From Paenalicyclobacillus macrosporangiidus (GTDB lineage: Bacteria > Bacillota > Bacilli > Alicyclobacillales > Alicyclobacillaceae), in contig NZ_FPBV01000004.1 in assembly GCF_900116805.1 (NCBI RefSeq), positions 1 through 64,000 on the forward strand: a DNA stretch of 64,000 bases. Reading direction: 5' to 3'. Within the stretch, counting starts at the first letter, position 1. Every line of letters begins with the position of its first letter. Positions 27,342-36,676 of the stretch are shown piece after piece. The notes under the pieces were generated by a model, which saw nothing but the letters and a program-made list of their open reading frames with translations, searched no databases and was not told the origin of the DNA. Made by a program: the position numbers and the translations under genes.

Positions 27342-27707
27342 CTAGCGTTCTGCGGCGACGCGCACACCCTGGACAAAGATGTTCACCCGGTCGACGGCGA
27401 TGCCAATCGATTCGTTCAACACGTATCGGACTTTATCGCGGACGTTTTGCGCCACCTCGTAGATATTCACACCATAGCTGACCACGATGTACAGATCCAC
27501 CTGCACGTCTTCCCCCGAGATGCGGACCTCCACGCCGCGTCCCGGGTTGTCCCGGCCCAGGAGTTCACTCAGGCTGTCCTTGACCTGCTTCCGGGACGCC
27601 ATGCCCACCAGACCATAGCAATCCATGGCCGCGAGTCCCGCCACGGTCGCGATGACGTCCTCGGCGATGCTGATGGTGCCATACTCGGTGTGGATGGTCT
27701 TCGGCAT
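27342..27707 (-). CDS. yloU: Asp23/Gls24 family protein (YloU)
   Basis: Small envelope-stress-type protein of the Asp23 family, always next to fakA in Firmicutes; it is thought to act near the membrane, but no activity is known. The ATG at 27707 ([20 protein letters not shown]) follows GGAGGGG. The 121 residues include the family core [20 protein letters not shown] and [13 protein letters not shown]. It diverges from rpmB and has an extended -10 promoter. Confidence 0.92.
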   Translation of the reverse strand: MPKTIHTEYGTISIAEDVIATVAGLAAMDCYGLVGMASRKQVKDSLSELLGRDNPGRGVEVRISGEDVQVDLYIVVSYGVNIYEVAQNVRDKVRYVLNESIGIAVDRVNIFVQGVRVAAER

Positions 27708-27744
27708 GCGGAACCCCTCCTGCATCCTGCCTTTATGCAATTGT

Positions 27745-27753
27745 ACTATATCA
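27745..27753 (-). promoter_or_regulatory. Extended -10 promoter for yloU-fakA-recG
   Basis: Minus-strand TG-A-TATAGT, 38 bp before the yloU start. No good -35 is present, which fits an extended -10 promoter. It lies back to back with the rpmB promoter. Confidence 0.6.
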
Positions 27754-27797
27754 CACAAGCCGGCACCGCCCTGCACGCCGACAGTGATCGCGAACCA

Positions 27798-27827
27798 TTG
27801 CGTGAGAGAAGCGGCTTGTGTTACAAT
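27798..27827 (+). promoter_or_regulatory. Sigma-A promoter for rpmB
   Basis: TTGCGT (27798-27803), 18-bp spacer, TACAAT (27822-27827), 32 bp before the rpmB ATG. Confidence 0.7.
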
Positions 27828-27858
27828 TGCAGGCGTTGGCCACGGGGAGGTGCGGAAT

Positions 27859-28050
27859 ATGGCGAAACGGTGTGAGATTTGCGGAAAGCAGCCTCAGAGC
27901 GGAAACTTGGTCAGCCACGCGGAGAACAAGACCAAGCGCCGTTGGCTGCCGAACCTTCAATCGGTGCGCGTGAACATGGGGGGCACTGTGAAACGGATCA
28001 AGGTGTGCACGCGTTGCCTCAAAGCAGGCAAGGTGCAGCGCGCGGTTTGA
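27859..28050 (+). CDS. rpmB: 50S ribosomal protein L28
   Basis: Large-subunit ribosomal protein. The 63-residue product begins [20 protein letters not shown] and has two CxxC pairs (CEICG, CTRCL), so it is the zinc-binding form. GGGGAGGTG lies upstream of ATG 27859. It is the only ribosomal protein gene on the plus strand here. It stands divergent from yloU and convergent with spoVM, as in B. subtilis. Confidence 0.98.
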   Translation: MAKRCEICGKQPQSGNLVSHAENKTKRRWLPNLQSVRVNMGGTVKRIKVCTRCLKAGKVQRAV

Positions 28051-28075
28051 GGGGTTCGAAAACGTCGAACACGTA

Positions 28076-28112
28076 GGGGCTGATCCCCGCCAGCGGGAGA
28101 TCAGCCCCTTGT
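28076..28112 (+). terminator. Terminator after rpmB
   Basis: 10-bp perfect stem GGGGCTGATC / GATCAGCCCC (28076-28085 and 28099-28108) with a 13-nt loop, 25 bp after the rpmB stop and followed by TTGTCGT. The U-run is poor, but the stem is very stable. It lies between rpmB and the convergent spoVM. Confidence 0.7.
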
Positions 28113-28154
28113 CGTGATCCGCCCAAACATCCGCCGAACCGTGGCGCCGCCCGT

Positions 28155-28235
28155 TCAGTCCTTCGAGAACACCCCGATGAATGCCTTGACGATGCCGCCC
28201 ACGAACTTGGGCAATTTGATTGTATAGAATTTCAC
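28155..28235 (-). CDS. spoVM: Spore coat morphogenesis protein SpoVM
   Basis: A 26-residue amphipathic helix that recognises the convex forespore membrane and anchors the SpoIVA coat platform. The product opens VKFYTIKLPKFVGGIVKAF and ends FIGVFSKD, clearly homologous to B. subtilis SpoVM (including the Pro at position 9). The start is GTG 28235 with GGAGGGACGGCGGG upstream. It follows rpe; the thiN gene found between them in Bacillus is missing. An AT-rich stretch (ACTATATATATTC, 28294-28306) upstream may hold its sporulation promoter. It shows that the organism makes endospores. Confidence 0.97.
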   Translation of the reverse strand: MKFYTIKLPKFVGGIVKAFIGVFSKD

Positions 28236-28341
28236 CCCGCCGTCCCTCCTTGTTTTCACCGCTGAACACCGTCATGGGCGTACCAGATCGCTAACTATAT
28301 ATATTCGGCCCAGTCGTGGATGTGCACCTGGACGACGGCGC

Positions 28342-29025
28342 TCAAGCGCGGGGATCCGGCGCCGCGTCAACGGCCGCAGCCCGCAACGCCGCGATGGCGG
28401 CCCGGCGGTCCGGGGTGCCGAACACCGCCGATCCCGCGACGAGGACGCGGGCCCCCGCGCGGACCACGGACGGCGCCGTGGCGGGCGTGATGCCGCCGTC
28501 GACTTCGATGGGGACCTCCGTCCGGCCGGCGGCGTCGAGAATCCGGCGGGCCTGCTCAATCTTCGGCACCATCGAAGCCAAGAACGGTTGGCCGCCAAAT
28601 CCGGGATTGACGGTCATGATGAGGACGAGATCGACCAGATCTGCCACATGCACCAGCACATCCAGCCCCGTCCCGGGGTTGACCGCGAGTCCCGCCGCCG
28701 CCCCCGTATCCCGGATCAACTGCAGGGCCCGATGGATGTGCGGCGTCGCCTCGGCATGGACCGAAATGGACCGGGCGCCGCTCTTGGCGAACGACTCGAT
28801 GTGCGCCTCCGGCCGTACCACCATCAAATGTACGTCGAGGTGGGCGCCGGCATGACGGGCGAGCGACGCTACCACCGGTTGGCCCATGGTAATGTTGGGC
28901 ACGAATCGCCCGTCCATCACGTCGATGTGGATCCAATCCGCCCCAGCCTCCAGCACGGACGCCACCTCGGCGCCCAGTTGACTGAAATCGGCCGACAGGA
29001 TGGAAGGCGCGATGATCACGTTCAA
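28342..29025 (-). CDS. rpe: Ribulose-phosphate 3-epimerase
   Basis: Interconverts ribulose 5-phosphate and xylulose 5-phosphate in the pentose phosphate pathway. The TIM-barrel protein opens LNVIIAPSILSADFSQLG and carries HIDVMDGRFVPNIT and the phosphate-binding EVDGGI region. The start is TTG 29025, since GGAGG lies ten bases upstream and the frame then overlaps rsgA by 4 bp (TTGA); the longer frame runs through rsgA sequence. The 227 residues are slightly longer than usual (~217), with a DPRA-type tail. Confidence 0.96.
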   Translation of the reverse strand: MNVIIAPSILSADFSQLGAEVASVLEAGADWIHIDVMDGRFVPNITMGQPVVASLARHAGAHLDVHLMVVRPEAHIESFAKSGARSISVHAEATPHIHRALQLIRDTGAAAGLAVNPGTGLDVLVHVADLVDLVLIMTVNPGFGGQPFLASMVPKIEQARRILDAAGRTEVPIEVDGGITPATAPSVVRAGARVLVAGSAVFGTPDRRAAIAALRAAAVDAAPDPRA

Positions 29026-29903
29026 AACCGCGTCGCCTCCTTCTCGCGAAGGTCCCGCAGAAGCTCCAGGTACGACTGGTACCGCTCCGCGTTCACGTCC
29101 CCGCGCCGGACGGCGGCGCGGACGGCGCAATCCGCCTCCTCCGCGTGTTCACAACCCCGGTACGCGCACGACGCAGCCCACGGCGCAAACTCAGGAAAGT
29201 GCAGCCGAAGGTCACGCGCGGGCAGATCCAGCTCAAGCTGGCTGAACCCGGGAGCATCGACCACATACGTGTTCCCGCCGAGGTCGAACAGTTCGACGTG
29301 GCGGGTGGTGTGTCGGCCCCGCCCAATCTTGTCGCTGACGTCGCCCATCTTGAGCCCCAGCCCCGGCGCCAGGGCATTGCCGAGGGATGACTTGCCGGCG
29401 CCGGAGGGACCCACGAACACCGTCACCCGGCCGGTGATGGCCGCCCGCACCGCCTCCACGCCCTGTCTCAACGGCGCGGCCGTGCGCAAGACAGGATACC
29501 CGGCCGCCGTGTACGGTGCGGCGGCGCAGTCAACCGCCTCCGGATCGGCGAGGTCACACTTGGTCAATACGACCGTTGCGGACAGTCCGGCCACCGATAC
29601 GGCCACCAGCGCCCGGTCGAGCAGCCGGGGCTGGAAGTTCGGGGTGACGACGGAGAAGACGAGAAGGGCGTGGTCGACGTTGGCGACCGGCGGGCGCACC
29701 AGCTCCGTTCTGCGGGGCAGGACCTCCGTGATCACGCCTTCAGAGGCGCCGACCGGCTGGTACCGCACCCGGTCCCCCACCAACACGCGCACGCCCCGCT
29801 TCCGAAATACCCCGCGGGCCCGGCAGCGCCGGGTGACGCCCGCGTCGGCCACATCGAAGAAGCCCGCGAGCGACCGGATCACCCATCCTTCTCCCAAGTC
29901 CAT
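29022..29903 (-). CDS. rsgA: Small ribosomal subunit maturation GTPase RsgA
   Basis: Circularly permuted GTPase that checks the 30S decoding centre late in assembly. It has an N-terminal OB fold (1-70), G4 TKCDLAD preceding the P-loop GPSGAGKSSLGN, and a C-terminal zinc module with CAYRGCEHAEEADCAV. The 293 residues are normal. It lies between prkC and rpe in the Bacillus order, and PrkC is known to phosphorylate RsgA in B. subtilis. Confidence 0.96.
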   Translation of the reverse strand: MDLGEGWVIRSLAGFFDVADAGVTRRCRARGVFRKRGVRVLVGDRVRYQPVGASEGVITEVLPRRTELVRPPVANVDHALLVFSVVTPNFQPRLLDRALVAVSVAGLSATVVLTKCDLADPEAVDCAAAPYTAAGYPVLRTAAPLRQGVEAVRAAITGRVTVFVGPSGAGKSSLGNALAPGLGLKMGDVSDKIGRGRHTTRHVELFDLGGNTYVVDAPGFSQLELDLPARDLRLHFPEFAPWAASCAYRGCEHAEEADCAVRAAVRRGDVNAERYQSYLELLRDLREKEATRF

Positions 29904-29932
29904 TCTCCCTTCCCGGCCGTGTCTCGCCCGTT

Positions 29933-31900
29933 TCAGGACCCGTACGGCACATTGTACGTCTTCTCAAGACGCCCGTCTTCATAAACGAGGATCTGTCCCG
30001 GCGTGTCCGGGGTGACGACGACGTTGACGGTCCATTGCTTGTCGTTCCGGATCACCTCGTCCACCACCATCTGCCGGGCGGACGCCGCATCCGACTTGTA
30101 AATCTGCACATGCAGGGCCTTGTGACTCTTATCGGTCACCGTGACCTGGAACGTCTTCACCTGCTGGCCATCCCCGGACGGATTCCCGTCTCCGGTCGTG
30201 TTGTCCGGGGGCGTGTTCAATCCCCCGCCGGACTCGCCCGAGTTGTCCGCGACATACAGCGTGATGGTGGATCCCACAGGCACCTGGGCGCCCGCCTGGT
30301 ACGGCACAATCTTGAACACCTGGTTGTCCTTTACCGGGTACTGCATCCGGACGACCTGGTAGTTGAGCTGGGCCGCGGCCAAGGCCTTTTTCGCGTCGTC
30401 CAAAGACAAGCCGACTACCGACGGAACGGTGGTCATCGCGCCGTCGCTCACCTGCAGGACCACCTTGGCGTCCAGGCCGACCATCGTCCCCTTTGGCGGA
30501 TTGGTCGACACGACCAATCCCGCCCCGAACTGACTGTTCTGCACCGTCTGCTTCGTGATGTTGTCCGGAGACAAGCCGAGGTTTTTCAACTGCTGGATGG
30601 CTTCGTCCACCGGCACACCGGAGAGATCCGGCATCTGCACCTGCTGCGGGCCTTTGCTCACCCACAGGGTGACGGCGCGACCAGGTTTCACCTCACTGTT
30701 GCCAGGCGGGTCCTGGTCATACACGGTGCCCGCCGGGCTGTTGTTGACGCCCTGCTGTTCGTCGATTTGATTGAAGCCGGCCTGGTGGAGAATGCTCTCC
30801 GCCTGCGCCACCGTCTTTCCGCGCACGTCGGGCATGTTGACATTCGGGACCTGGATGAGGTCCATGACGATGTAATAGGCCGCCAGCGCACCGATGCAGA
30901 CCACCACCAGGGCGACGCCCGACCAGAGCAGGGCCTTCCACCACCGCCGGCGCTTTTTCCCGTTGTCGGTGGCTTCCGCCTCCATCCCGTCCGCCGCCAT
31001 TCGGCCCGGACCCACCAAAGGCACCGCGATGGTCGCTTCGGTGGCATCATCCGGGACCTGAAATTTTGGCACGTTGGGATGAATCAACGCGTCCTCCAGG
31101 TCCCGTTTGACCGCGCGCATGTTCGGGTACCGGTGCTCCGGCGCCTTGACCAGGCAGCGCAGGATGATGTTCTCCACACTCTGCGGCACCGCGGGGTTGA
31201 TTTCCCGAGGATCCGTGAACTTGTCGCGCAGGTGTTTGAGCGCCACGCTGACCGGGGAATCCCCGGAAAACGGCAGCTGGCGCGTCAGCATCTCGTACAT
31301 GACGACGCCGAGCGAATAGATGTCGCTCTTCACGTCGGTCGCCGCACCACGCGCTTGCTCCGGAGAGAAGTAGTGCACGGAGCCCAGGACCGAGTCCCCC
31401 TGATGATGAGTGATGGTGTTGGTGGTGCTGGCGCGGGCGATGCCGAAATCGGTGACCTTCACCTGTCCCGTCTTCGTCAACAGGATGTTGTGCGGCTTGA
31501 TGTCACGGTGGATGATGCCGTGGTCGTGGGCGTGCTCCAGGGCATCGCAGATCTGCATCGTGATGTCGAGGGCTTCTTTCACCGGCAGCGGTCCGCGATC
31601 GCGGATCACTTCCTTAAGCGTCGGCCCGTCGACATACTCCATGACGATGTAGTGCTGGCCATCTTCCGTGATGCCCATGTCGTACAGGTTGACGATGTTC
31701 GGATGCGACAGACTGGCGGCCGACTGCGCCTCGCGCCGGAAGCGGCGCACGAACTCCTCGTCGCCGGCAAACTGGGTCCGCAGCATCTTGACTGCCACCT
31801 GGCGGCCCAGCCAGGTGTCGATGGCGCGGTACACCACCGCCATCCCGCCGCCGCCGATCTCCTCCTGCAGGTCGTACCGTCCGCCGAGCAAGCGGCTCAC
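29933..31900 (-). CDS. prkC: Membrane Ser/Thr kinase PrkC with PASTA repeats
   Basis: Senses muropeptides or lipid II outside and phosphorylates cytosolic targets, controlling germination and growth. It has an N-terminal Hanks kinase (about 10-270) with HRDIKPHNILL and DFGIA, one membrane span (about 325-350, WSGVALVVVCIGALAAYYIV), then three PASTA repeats (about 357-560). A hydrophilic linker follows, then a ~90-residue C-terminal domain. Length 655. Its ATG overlaps the prpC stop by 4 bp, coupling kinase and phosphatase. Confidence 0.96.
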   Translation of the reverse strand: MSRLLGGRYDLQEEIGGGGMAVVYRAIDTWLGRQVAVKMLRTQFAGDEEFVRRFRREAQSAASLSHPNIVNLYDMGITEDGQHYIVMEYVDGPTLKEVIRDRGPLPVKEALDITMQICDALEHAHDHGIIHRDIKPHNILLTKTGQVKVTDFGIARASTTNTITHHQGDSVLGSVHYFSPEQARGAATDVKSDIYSLGVVMYEMLTRQLPFSGDSPVSVALKHLRDKFTDPREINPAVPQSVENIILRCLVKAPEHRYPNMRAVKRDLEDALIHPNVPKFQVPDDATEATIAVPLVGPGRMAADGMEAEATDNGKKRRRWWKALLWSGVALVVVCIGALAAYYIVMDLIQVPNVNMPDVRGKTVAQAESILHQAGFNQIDEQQGVNNSPAGTVYDQDPPGNSEVKPGRAVTLWVSKGPQQVQMPDLSGVPVDEAIQQLKNLGLSPDNITKQTVQNSQFGAGLVVSTNPPKGTMVGLDAKVVLQVSDGAMTTVPSVVGLSLDDAKKALAAAQLNYQVVRMQYPVKDNQVFKIVPYQAGAQVPVGSTITLYVADNSGESGGGLNTPPDNTTGDGNPSGDGQQVKTFQVTVTDKSHKALHVQIYKSDAASARQMVVDEVIRNDKQWTVNVVVTPDTPGQILVYEDGRLEKTYNVPYGS

Positions 31901-32667
31901 GCTGTCTCACGCTCCTCTCGGCGAACCAACAGCGCCACCGTGACGTTGTCCGACCCCCCGCGCGCCAGAGCCAGCCCAATCAGCTCCTCCGCGGCCTGTT
32001 CCACATCCGCCTGCACCTTGGCATCCTGCAGCGGTTCCAGCCGCTCCTTCAACTCCGACGGCTGCACGAGGTTCGACAGCCCGTCCGTACACAGCAGCAA
32101 CACATCGCCCTCGTCAAACGGGCGGACCGACACGTCGGGATCGGTGAATTCGGCGGTCCCGAGGGACCGCGTGACGATATGGCGCTGCGGGTGATGCTGG
32201 GCTTCCTCCTCCGTCAACTGGCCGCGCCGCACGAGCTCCGCCACCAGCGAGTGGTCGTCCGTCACCTGCGCCAACTCTCCTTTGTGCAGGACATAGGCAC
32301 GGCTGTCCCCTACGTGCGCCAGGCACACGCTGCCGCCGTGGATGAACGCCGCCACCAGCGTCGTGCCCATCCCGACGTACTCGGCGCTGTGCCGGCTCGC
32401 CTCCCAAATGCGGTGGTTCGCGGCCTGGACGGCGTCGCGCAGGACTTTCTCCGGCTCCACGCCGGTCCCCGCCTGGCGGTACGCCTCGGCGACGTACTCC
32501 GAAACGGTGTCGGCGGCAAGGCGGCTTGCCACCTCACCGGCCTGTGCGCCCCCCATCCCGTCCGCGATGACCACCAGACAGGCCGGCGCCACATCGGTGC
32601 GCACTACAAAGCTGTCCTGGTTGTTGGGACGAACCAATCCGACGTGCGTCTTCGCTGCTAACAGCAT
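31897..32667 (-). CDS. prpC: PP2C-type protein phosphatase PrpC
   Basis: Manganese-dependent Ser/Thr phosphatase that reverses PrkC phosphorylation. PPM motifs are present: RPNNQDSF, ADGMGGAQAG, HVGDSRAYV and LLLCTDGLSNLV. The ATG at 32667 (MLLAAKTHVGLVRPNNQD) lines up with B. subtilis PrpC; a GTG 12 bases earlier also exists but lies almost on the GGAGGG box. The 256 residues are normal. It lies between rlmN and prkC. Confidence 0.95.
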   Translation of the reverse strand: MLLAAKTHVGLVRPNNQDSFVVRTDVAPACLVVIADGMGGAQAGEVASRLAADTVSEYVAEAYRQAGTGVEPEKVLRDAVQAANHRIWEASRHSAEYVGMGTTLVAAFIHGGSVCLAHVGDSRAYVLHKGELAQVTDDHSLVAELVRRGQLTEEEAQHHPQRHIVTRSLGTAEFTDPDVSVRPFDEGDVLLLCTDGLSNLVQPSELKERLEPLQDAKVQADVEQAAEELIGLALARGGSDNVTVALLVRREERETA

Positions 32668-32724
32668 CTGCTCCTTCACCCCTCCATCCGGCCCGCGTCC
32701 CCAAAGGCGACGCGGCCACGCCGC

Positions 32725-33768
32725 CTATGGCCGCCCATCCGCGTACTCCGCGCGCAACTGGCCGCAAGCGGCCGCGATGTCGTGACCCATCTCCCGGCGA
32801 ACGGTCGCTTGGACACCGAGCGACCGCAACTCCTTCAAAAAGGCCTGAATTTGCTCCTTTGGCGTGCGCTGGTAGTTTCGCTCCGGCACGTAATTGACCG
32901 GGATCAGGTTCACGTGGCTCGGGAGCCCGCGCAACAGCTCCGCCAGACGGCGGGCATCCTCCAAGGAGTCGTTCTTCCCGCCGATGAGGGCATACTCGAA
33001 CGAGATCCGCTTCCCCGTCTTCCTATGATAATAATGGCAAGCTTCCATGAGCTTCGCAATCGGATACGCTTTGTTGACCGGCATCATCGACGACCGCAAC
33101 GCATCCGTCGGCGCGTGCAAGGAGACGGCGAGGGTGATGGGACGCCCTTCGTCCGCGAGGCGGATGATGCCCGGCACCAACCCGACCGTCGAGATGGTGA
33201 TGTGACGCTGGCCGATATTCAACCCATCCGGATGGTTGATGATATCGATGAACTTCATCGCCGCGTCGTAGTTGTCCATCGGCTCGCCCGAGCCCATCAG
33301 GACGACGGACGAGACGCGCCCGCCCTCCTCGTCGAGCAGCCGCTGGCTGTACATCAGCTGTTCCACCATCTCGCCCGCCGTCATCTGGCGGATCATCCCG
33401 CCCAGGGTCGAGGCGCAGAATGAGCAGCCCATCTTGCAGCCGACCTGTGTGGAGACACAGACGCTGTTGCCGTAGTCGTGGCGCATCAAGACCGTCTCCA
33501 CCGTCACCCCGTCCGGCCAGCCGAGCAAGAACTTCACCGTTCCATCGATCCGCGACACCTGCCGGGTCAGCTCTCGTGAGACCTGGATGGCGCAGTCCTC
33601 GGCCAACCGATCCCGCAAGGCCTTGGGCAGGTTGGTCATCTGATGGACGGAGGTCGCGCGGCGCTGATACAGCCACTGAAAGACCTGTTTCGCCCGATAG
33701 CGCGGCTGCCCGAGCTCCGCAAACCACGCTTCCATCTCATCCATGCGCATGTCGTACAGATGCCGCAC
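32725..33768 (-). CDS. rlmN: Dual-specificity RNA methyltransferase RlmN
   Basis: Radical SAM enzyme that methylates C2 of A2503 in 23S rRNA and of A37 in some tRNAs. The iron-sulfur cluster cysteines are Cys111, Cys115 and Cys118 (CKMGCSFC). The GEPM-type motif is GSGEPMDNYD, and the C-terminal catalytic Cys is probably in ACGQL. The 347 residues are normal. It lies between rsmB and prpC as in Bacillus. Confidence 0.97.
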   Translation of the reverse strand: MRHLYDMRMDEMEAWFAELGQPRYRAKQVFQWLYQRRATSVHQMTNLPKALRDRLAEDCAIQVSRELTRQVSRIDGTVKFLLGWPDGVTVETVLMRHDYGNSVCVSTQVGCKMGCSFCASTLGGMIRQMTAGEMVEQLMYSQRLLDEEGGRVSSVVLMGSGEPMDNYDAAMKFIDIINHPDGLNIGQRHITISTVGLVPGIIRLADEGRPITLAVSLHAPTDALRSSMMPVNKAYPIAKLMEACHYYHRKTGKRISFEYALIGGKNDSLEDARRLAELLRGLPSHVNLIPVNYVPERNYQRTPKEQIQAFLKELRSLGVQATVRREMGHDIAAACGQLRAEYADGRP

Positions 33769-33780
33769 GCTTGATCCCCC

Positions 33781-35157
33781 TCACTCCGTCCTGCGCAGAC
33801 GGGCCATGAAAAATCCGTCCGTACCAAACCATTCCGGGGTGACCCACGCCCCGGCGGACCCCAGAGACACCCGCGCCGCCACCGCAGCGGGCAAATCCGG
33901 CCGGACGTCCTCGACCGCCAGCCGCCCGCCGGCGTCCGCCACCGCCGCCGCGACGAGTTCATCGTTCTCTTGCCGGGTGAGCGTGCACGTCGCGTAGACA
34001 ATTACGCCGCCCGGCCGGACCAACGCCGCCGCCGCGTCGAGCAGCTCGCGTTGCAGTCGCGCGAGCGCCGCCGTGTCCTCCGGGCGCCTCCGCCACCGGA
34101 TATCCGGGCGCCGGCGGAGCACGCCGAGGCCGCTGCAGGGCGCATCGAGCAACACCGCGTCAAAACGGCCCAACAGCTCCGGCCGCCCGGGCAACGCCCG
34201 CGCATCCGAGAGGACGACCTCCACCCGGCCGTCGACGCCGAGCCGCCGGGCCGATTCCTGCAGCAAGCGCAGCTTGTGCGCGTGGATGTCGCACGCCATC
34301 ACCCGCGCGCCATCCGGCAGGTGCTCCGCAATTTGCGTGGTCTTCGTCCCCAGCCCCGCGCACAGGTCCATCACCGACGCGCAGCGGGCGGGTTTGAGCA
34401 GCGGCGCAATCAGCATGGACGCCTCGTCCTGGACCGAGACCGCCCCCTGCCGGTACGGCGGCCAAGCCTCCACGTCCACGCCGCGCCCCAGCCGGATTCC
34501 CCACTCGGACACCTGCGAGGGCGAGGCCGGTATGCCCGCCTCCCGCAGCGTTTGAAGCACCTCGTCCCGGGTGGCCCGCCGGGGGTTGACGCGCAGGGAA
34601 AGGAGCGGCGGGTCGTTGCAGGCGGCGAGCACCGCCTCCGCGCGTTCCCGGCCCAGGGACGCAGCCAAGGCATCCGCAATCCAGGACGGGTACGAGTGCC
34701 GGATCCCCACCGCGTCGGCCCAAGCGGACGCCGCACGCGCCGCTTCCTCCAATCGCTCGGCGGCGGACCGTTGGTCGCGGGTGAAGGCCCGAAGCACCCC
34801 GTTGACGAACCCCGCCGCCCGCGGCGCCGTGCGCTTGCACAGATTCACGGCGTCGTTGAGGGCGGCGTACGCCGGCACCCGCGTGAGGTACGCCAGTTGA
34901 TACACCGTCATCCTCAATATCGTCAACACGCGGCGGTCCAAATCATCGAGCGGACGGGCGCAGTACGGCGCCAACAGCGCGTCCAGGGACCGGCGCCGCT
35001 GAACCGTGCCGTAGACCAACTCGGTGCACAACGCTTTGTCCCGGTCGTCGAGCGCCGCATTCCGGAACGCCTGCTGCAAGGCGAGATTCGCGTACTTTCC
35101 GTCCGTCTCGATGTCGAGCAAGACCCGCAATGCGACCGAGCGCGCCCGCGCCGTCAT
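33781..35157 (-). CDS. rsmB: 16S rRNA (cytosine967-C5)-methyltransferase RsmB
   Basis: SAM-dependent m5C967 methylase (E. coli numbering) of the NSUN family. It has an N-terminal NusB-like RNA-binding domain (1-150) and a C-terminal catalytic domain with DLCAGLGTKT and both family cysteines, in DAPCSGLGVLRRRPDIRW and in TCTLTRQEN. The 458 residues are normal. It overlaps fmt by 4 bp, so it is coupled. Confidence 0.96.
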   Translation of the reverse strand: MTARARSVALRVLLDIETDGKYANLALQQAFRNAALDDRDKALCTELVYGTVQRRRSLDALLAPYCARPLDDLDRRVLTILRMTVYQLAYLTRVPAYAALNDAVNLCKRTAPRAAGFVNGVLRAFTRDQRSAAERLEEAARAASAWADAVGIRHSYPSWIADALAASLGRERAEAVLAACNDPPLLSLRVNPRRATRDEVLQTLREAGIPASPSQVSEWGIRLGRGVDVEAWPPYRQGAVSVQDEASMLIAPLLKPARCASVMDLCAGLGTKTTQIAEHLPDGARVMACDIHAHKLRLLQESARRLGVDGRVEVVLSDARALPGRPELLGRFDAVLLDAPCSGLGVLRRRPDIRWRRRPEDTAALARLQRELLDAAAALVRPGGVIVYATCTLTRQENDELVAAAVADAGGRLAVEDVRPDLPAAVAARVSLGSAGAWVTPEWFGTDGFFMARLRRTE

Positions 35158-36134
35158 CCGCCCGCTCGCCCGCCGGGCTCCGGCTCCGTCAAGTCCATGC
35201 GCACCTCATCACGGCGCAGTCCCCGCCACCAATCCGCAGCGGGCATGTGCCGCCGGCCCGCCGGCTGGACTTCGTCCATCCGGAGCCAGCCGTCCGCACA
35301 GCGAACCGCGACCCCTGTCCCGGGGAACATGCGCACCACCCCCGGCTCCGCCGGGGCTTCAATCTCCGTGGCGGGCGCCGTCCGCCAGACCTTCAACGGG
35401 CCGCCGTCCGCTTGCGCGGACGCCCCGGGCCAGGGCCGCAGCCCGCGAACCTGGTTGTGGACCTCCCGCACCGGACGCCGCCAATCGATCCACTCGTCCG
35501 CCCGCGTGATCCGATTTGCGTACGTCACGCCGTCCTCGGGTTGCGGCCGGGGGGTGATCCGCCCGTCGGCGTAATCCGGCAACAACTCCAAGACCAGCGC
35601 GGCACCCAGCGCCGCCAGTTTGTCGTGCAGGGTGCCCGCGTCGTCGTCCGGATCAATCGGAATCTCCCGCGCCCCGACAATCGGCCCCGCGTCGAGGGCG
35701 GCGATCATCTCCATCAGCGTGACGCCGGTCCGCTCATCCCCGGCGAGGATGGCCCGGTGGATGGGTGCCGCGCCTCGCCACCGCGGCAACAGCGACGCGT
35801 GCACGTTCAAGCAGCCCCGCCGCGGGATGTCGAGCAGCCGCTGCGGCAAGATCTGCCCATAGGCGGCGGTGACGCAGACGTCCGGTTCGAGGCGGGCGAT
35901 GGCCTCGAGGGCCTCCGGCGCGCGCACCCGCTCGGGCTGCCACACAGGCAGCCCGAATTCCGCCGCCGCCCGCTTGACAGGCGGCGGGGTCAGCGTCTGC
36001 CTGCGCCCCGCCGGCCGGTCCGGCTGCGTCACCACCCCCGCCACCTCGGCCCACGGAGCGCCCGCCAGCGCGCGCAGCACGGGAACCGCAAATTCCGGTG
36101 TACCGAAGAACACGATCCGCACCCTGCCGCTCAT
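35154..36134 (-). CDS. fmt: Methionyl-tRNA formyltransferase
   Basis: Formylates initiator Met-tRNA using 10-formyl-tetrahydrofolate. The formyltransferase core has the signature HASLLPRWRGAAPIHRAI and the catalytic Asn/His/Asp region around DAGPIVG. A C-terminal OB-type domain binds tRNA. The 326 residues are slightly longer than usual owing to a Gly/Arg-rich end. It follows def with a 4-bp overlap; formylation and deformylation genes are coupled. Confidence 0.97.
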   Translation of the reverse strand: MSGRVRIVFFGTPEFAVPVLRALAGAPWAEVAGVVTQPDRPAGRRQTLTPPPVKRAAAEFGLPVWQPERVRAPEALEAIARLEPDVCVTAAYGQILPQRLLDIPRRGCLNVHASLLPRWRGAAPIHRAILAGDERTGVTLMEMIAALDAGPIVGAREIPIDPDDDAGTLHDKLAALGAALVLELLPDYADGRITPRPQPEDGVTYANRITRADEWIDWRRPVREVHNQVRGLRPWPGASAQADGGPLKVWRTAPATEIEAPAEPGVVRMFPGTGVAVRCADGWLRMDEVQPAGRRHMPAADWWRGLRRDEVRMDLTEPEPGGRAGG

Positions 36135-36610
36135 CGGGCGTCCTTGCCCTCCATCTCGTACACGATGTCTTCCGGGCGAACGTGATCGATGAACAGGATG
36201 CCGTCCAGGTGGTCGACCTCGTGCTGCAACGCGCGCGCCAGCAGGTCCGTCCCCTCGATCTCGAACGGCTCACCGCGGCGGTTCAACGCGCGCACCTTCA
36301 CGCGCGCCGCCCGCGTGACTTCCGCCCGCATGCCCGGAAGGGACAGGCAGCCCTCGTACGCCCGCTGGCTGCCGCTGCGCTCCAGGATTACCGGATTGAT
36401 GAGTTCAATCAGCCCGTCGCCGACGTCAATCACCACCAGCCGCTTGAGAATGCCAATCTGAACGGCGGCCAAGCCCACCCCGTCCGCGTGATACATGGTC
36501 TCCGCCATGTCATCGAGCAGTTTTTCAATCGCCTTCGTGACCTCCGGCACCGGTTTCGACACCTGGCGCAGCACCGGATCGTTCCCGGTGCGAATCATCC
36601 GGATGGACAC
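36131..36610 (-). CDS. def: Peptide deformylase
   Basis: Metalloenzyme that removes the N-formyl group from new proteins. All three motifs are present: GVGLAAVQIG, EGCLSLPG and HEVDHLDG, giving metal ligands Cys and two His plus the catalytic Glu. The GTG at 36610 is chosen because GGAGGG lies six bases before it, giving 159 residues. It follows priA and overlaps fmt. Confidence 0.97.
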   Translation of the reverse strand: MSIRMIRTGNDPVLRQVSKPVPEVTKAIEKLLDDMAETMYHADGVGLAAVQIGILKRLVVIDVGDGLIELINPVILERSGSQRAYEGCLSLPGMRAEVTRAARVKVRALNRRGEPFEIEGTDLLARALQHEVDHLDGILFIDHVRPEDIVYEMEGKDAR

Positions 36611-36676
36611 CGTGATCCCTCCTCGCTTCACAGGCCTGTACGCTCCCGTCCGGGGTCAGACCTCTTTCCTGCGGCG

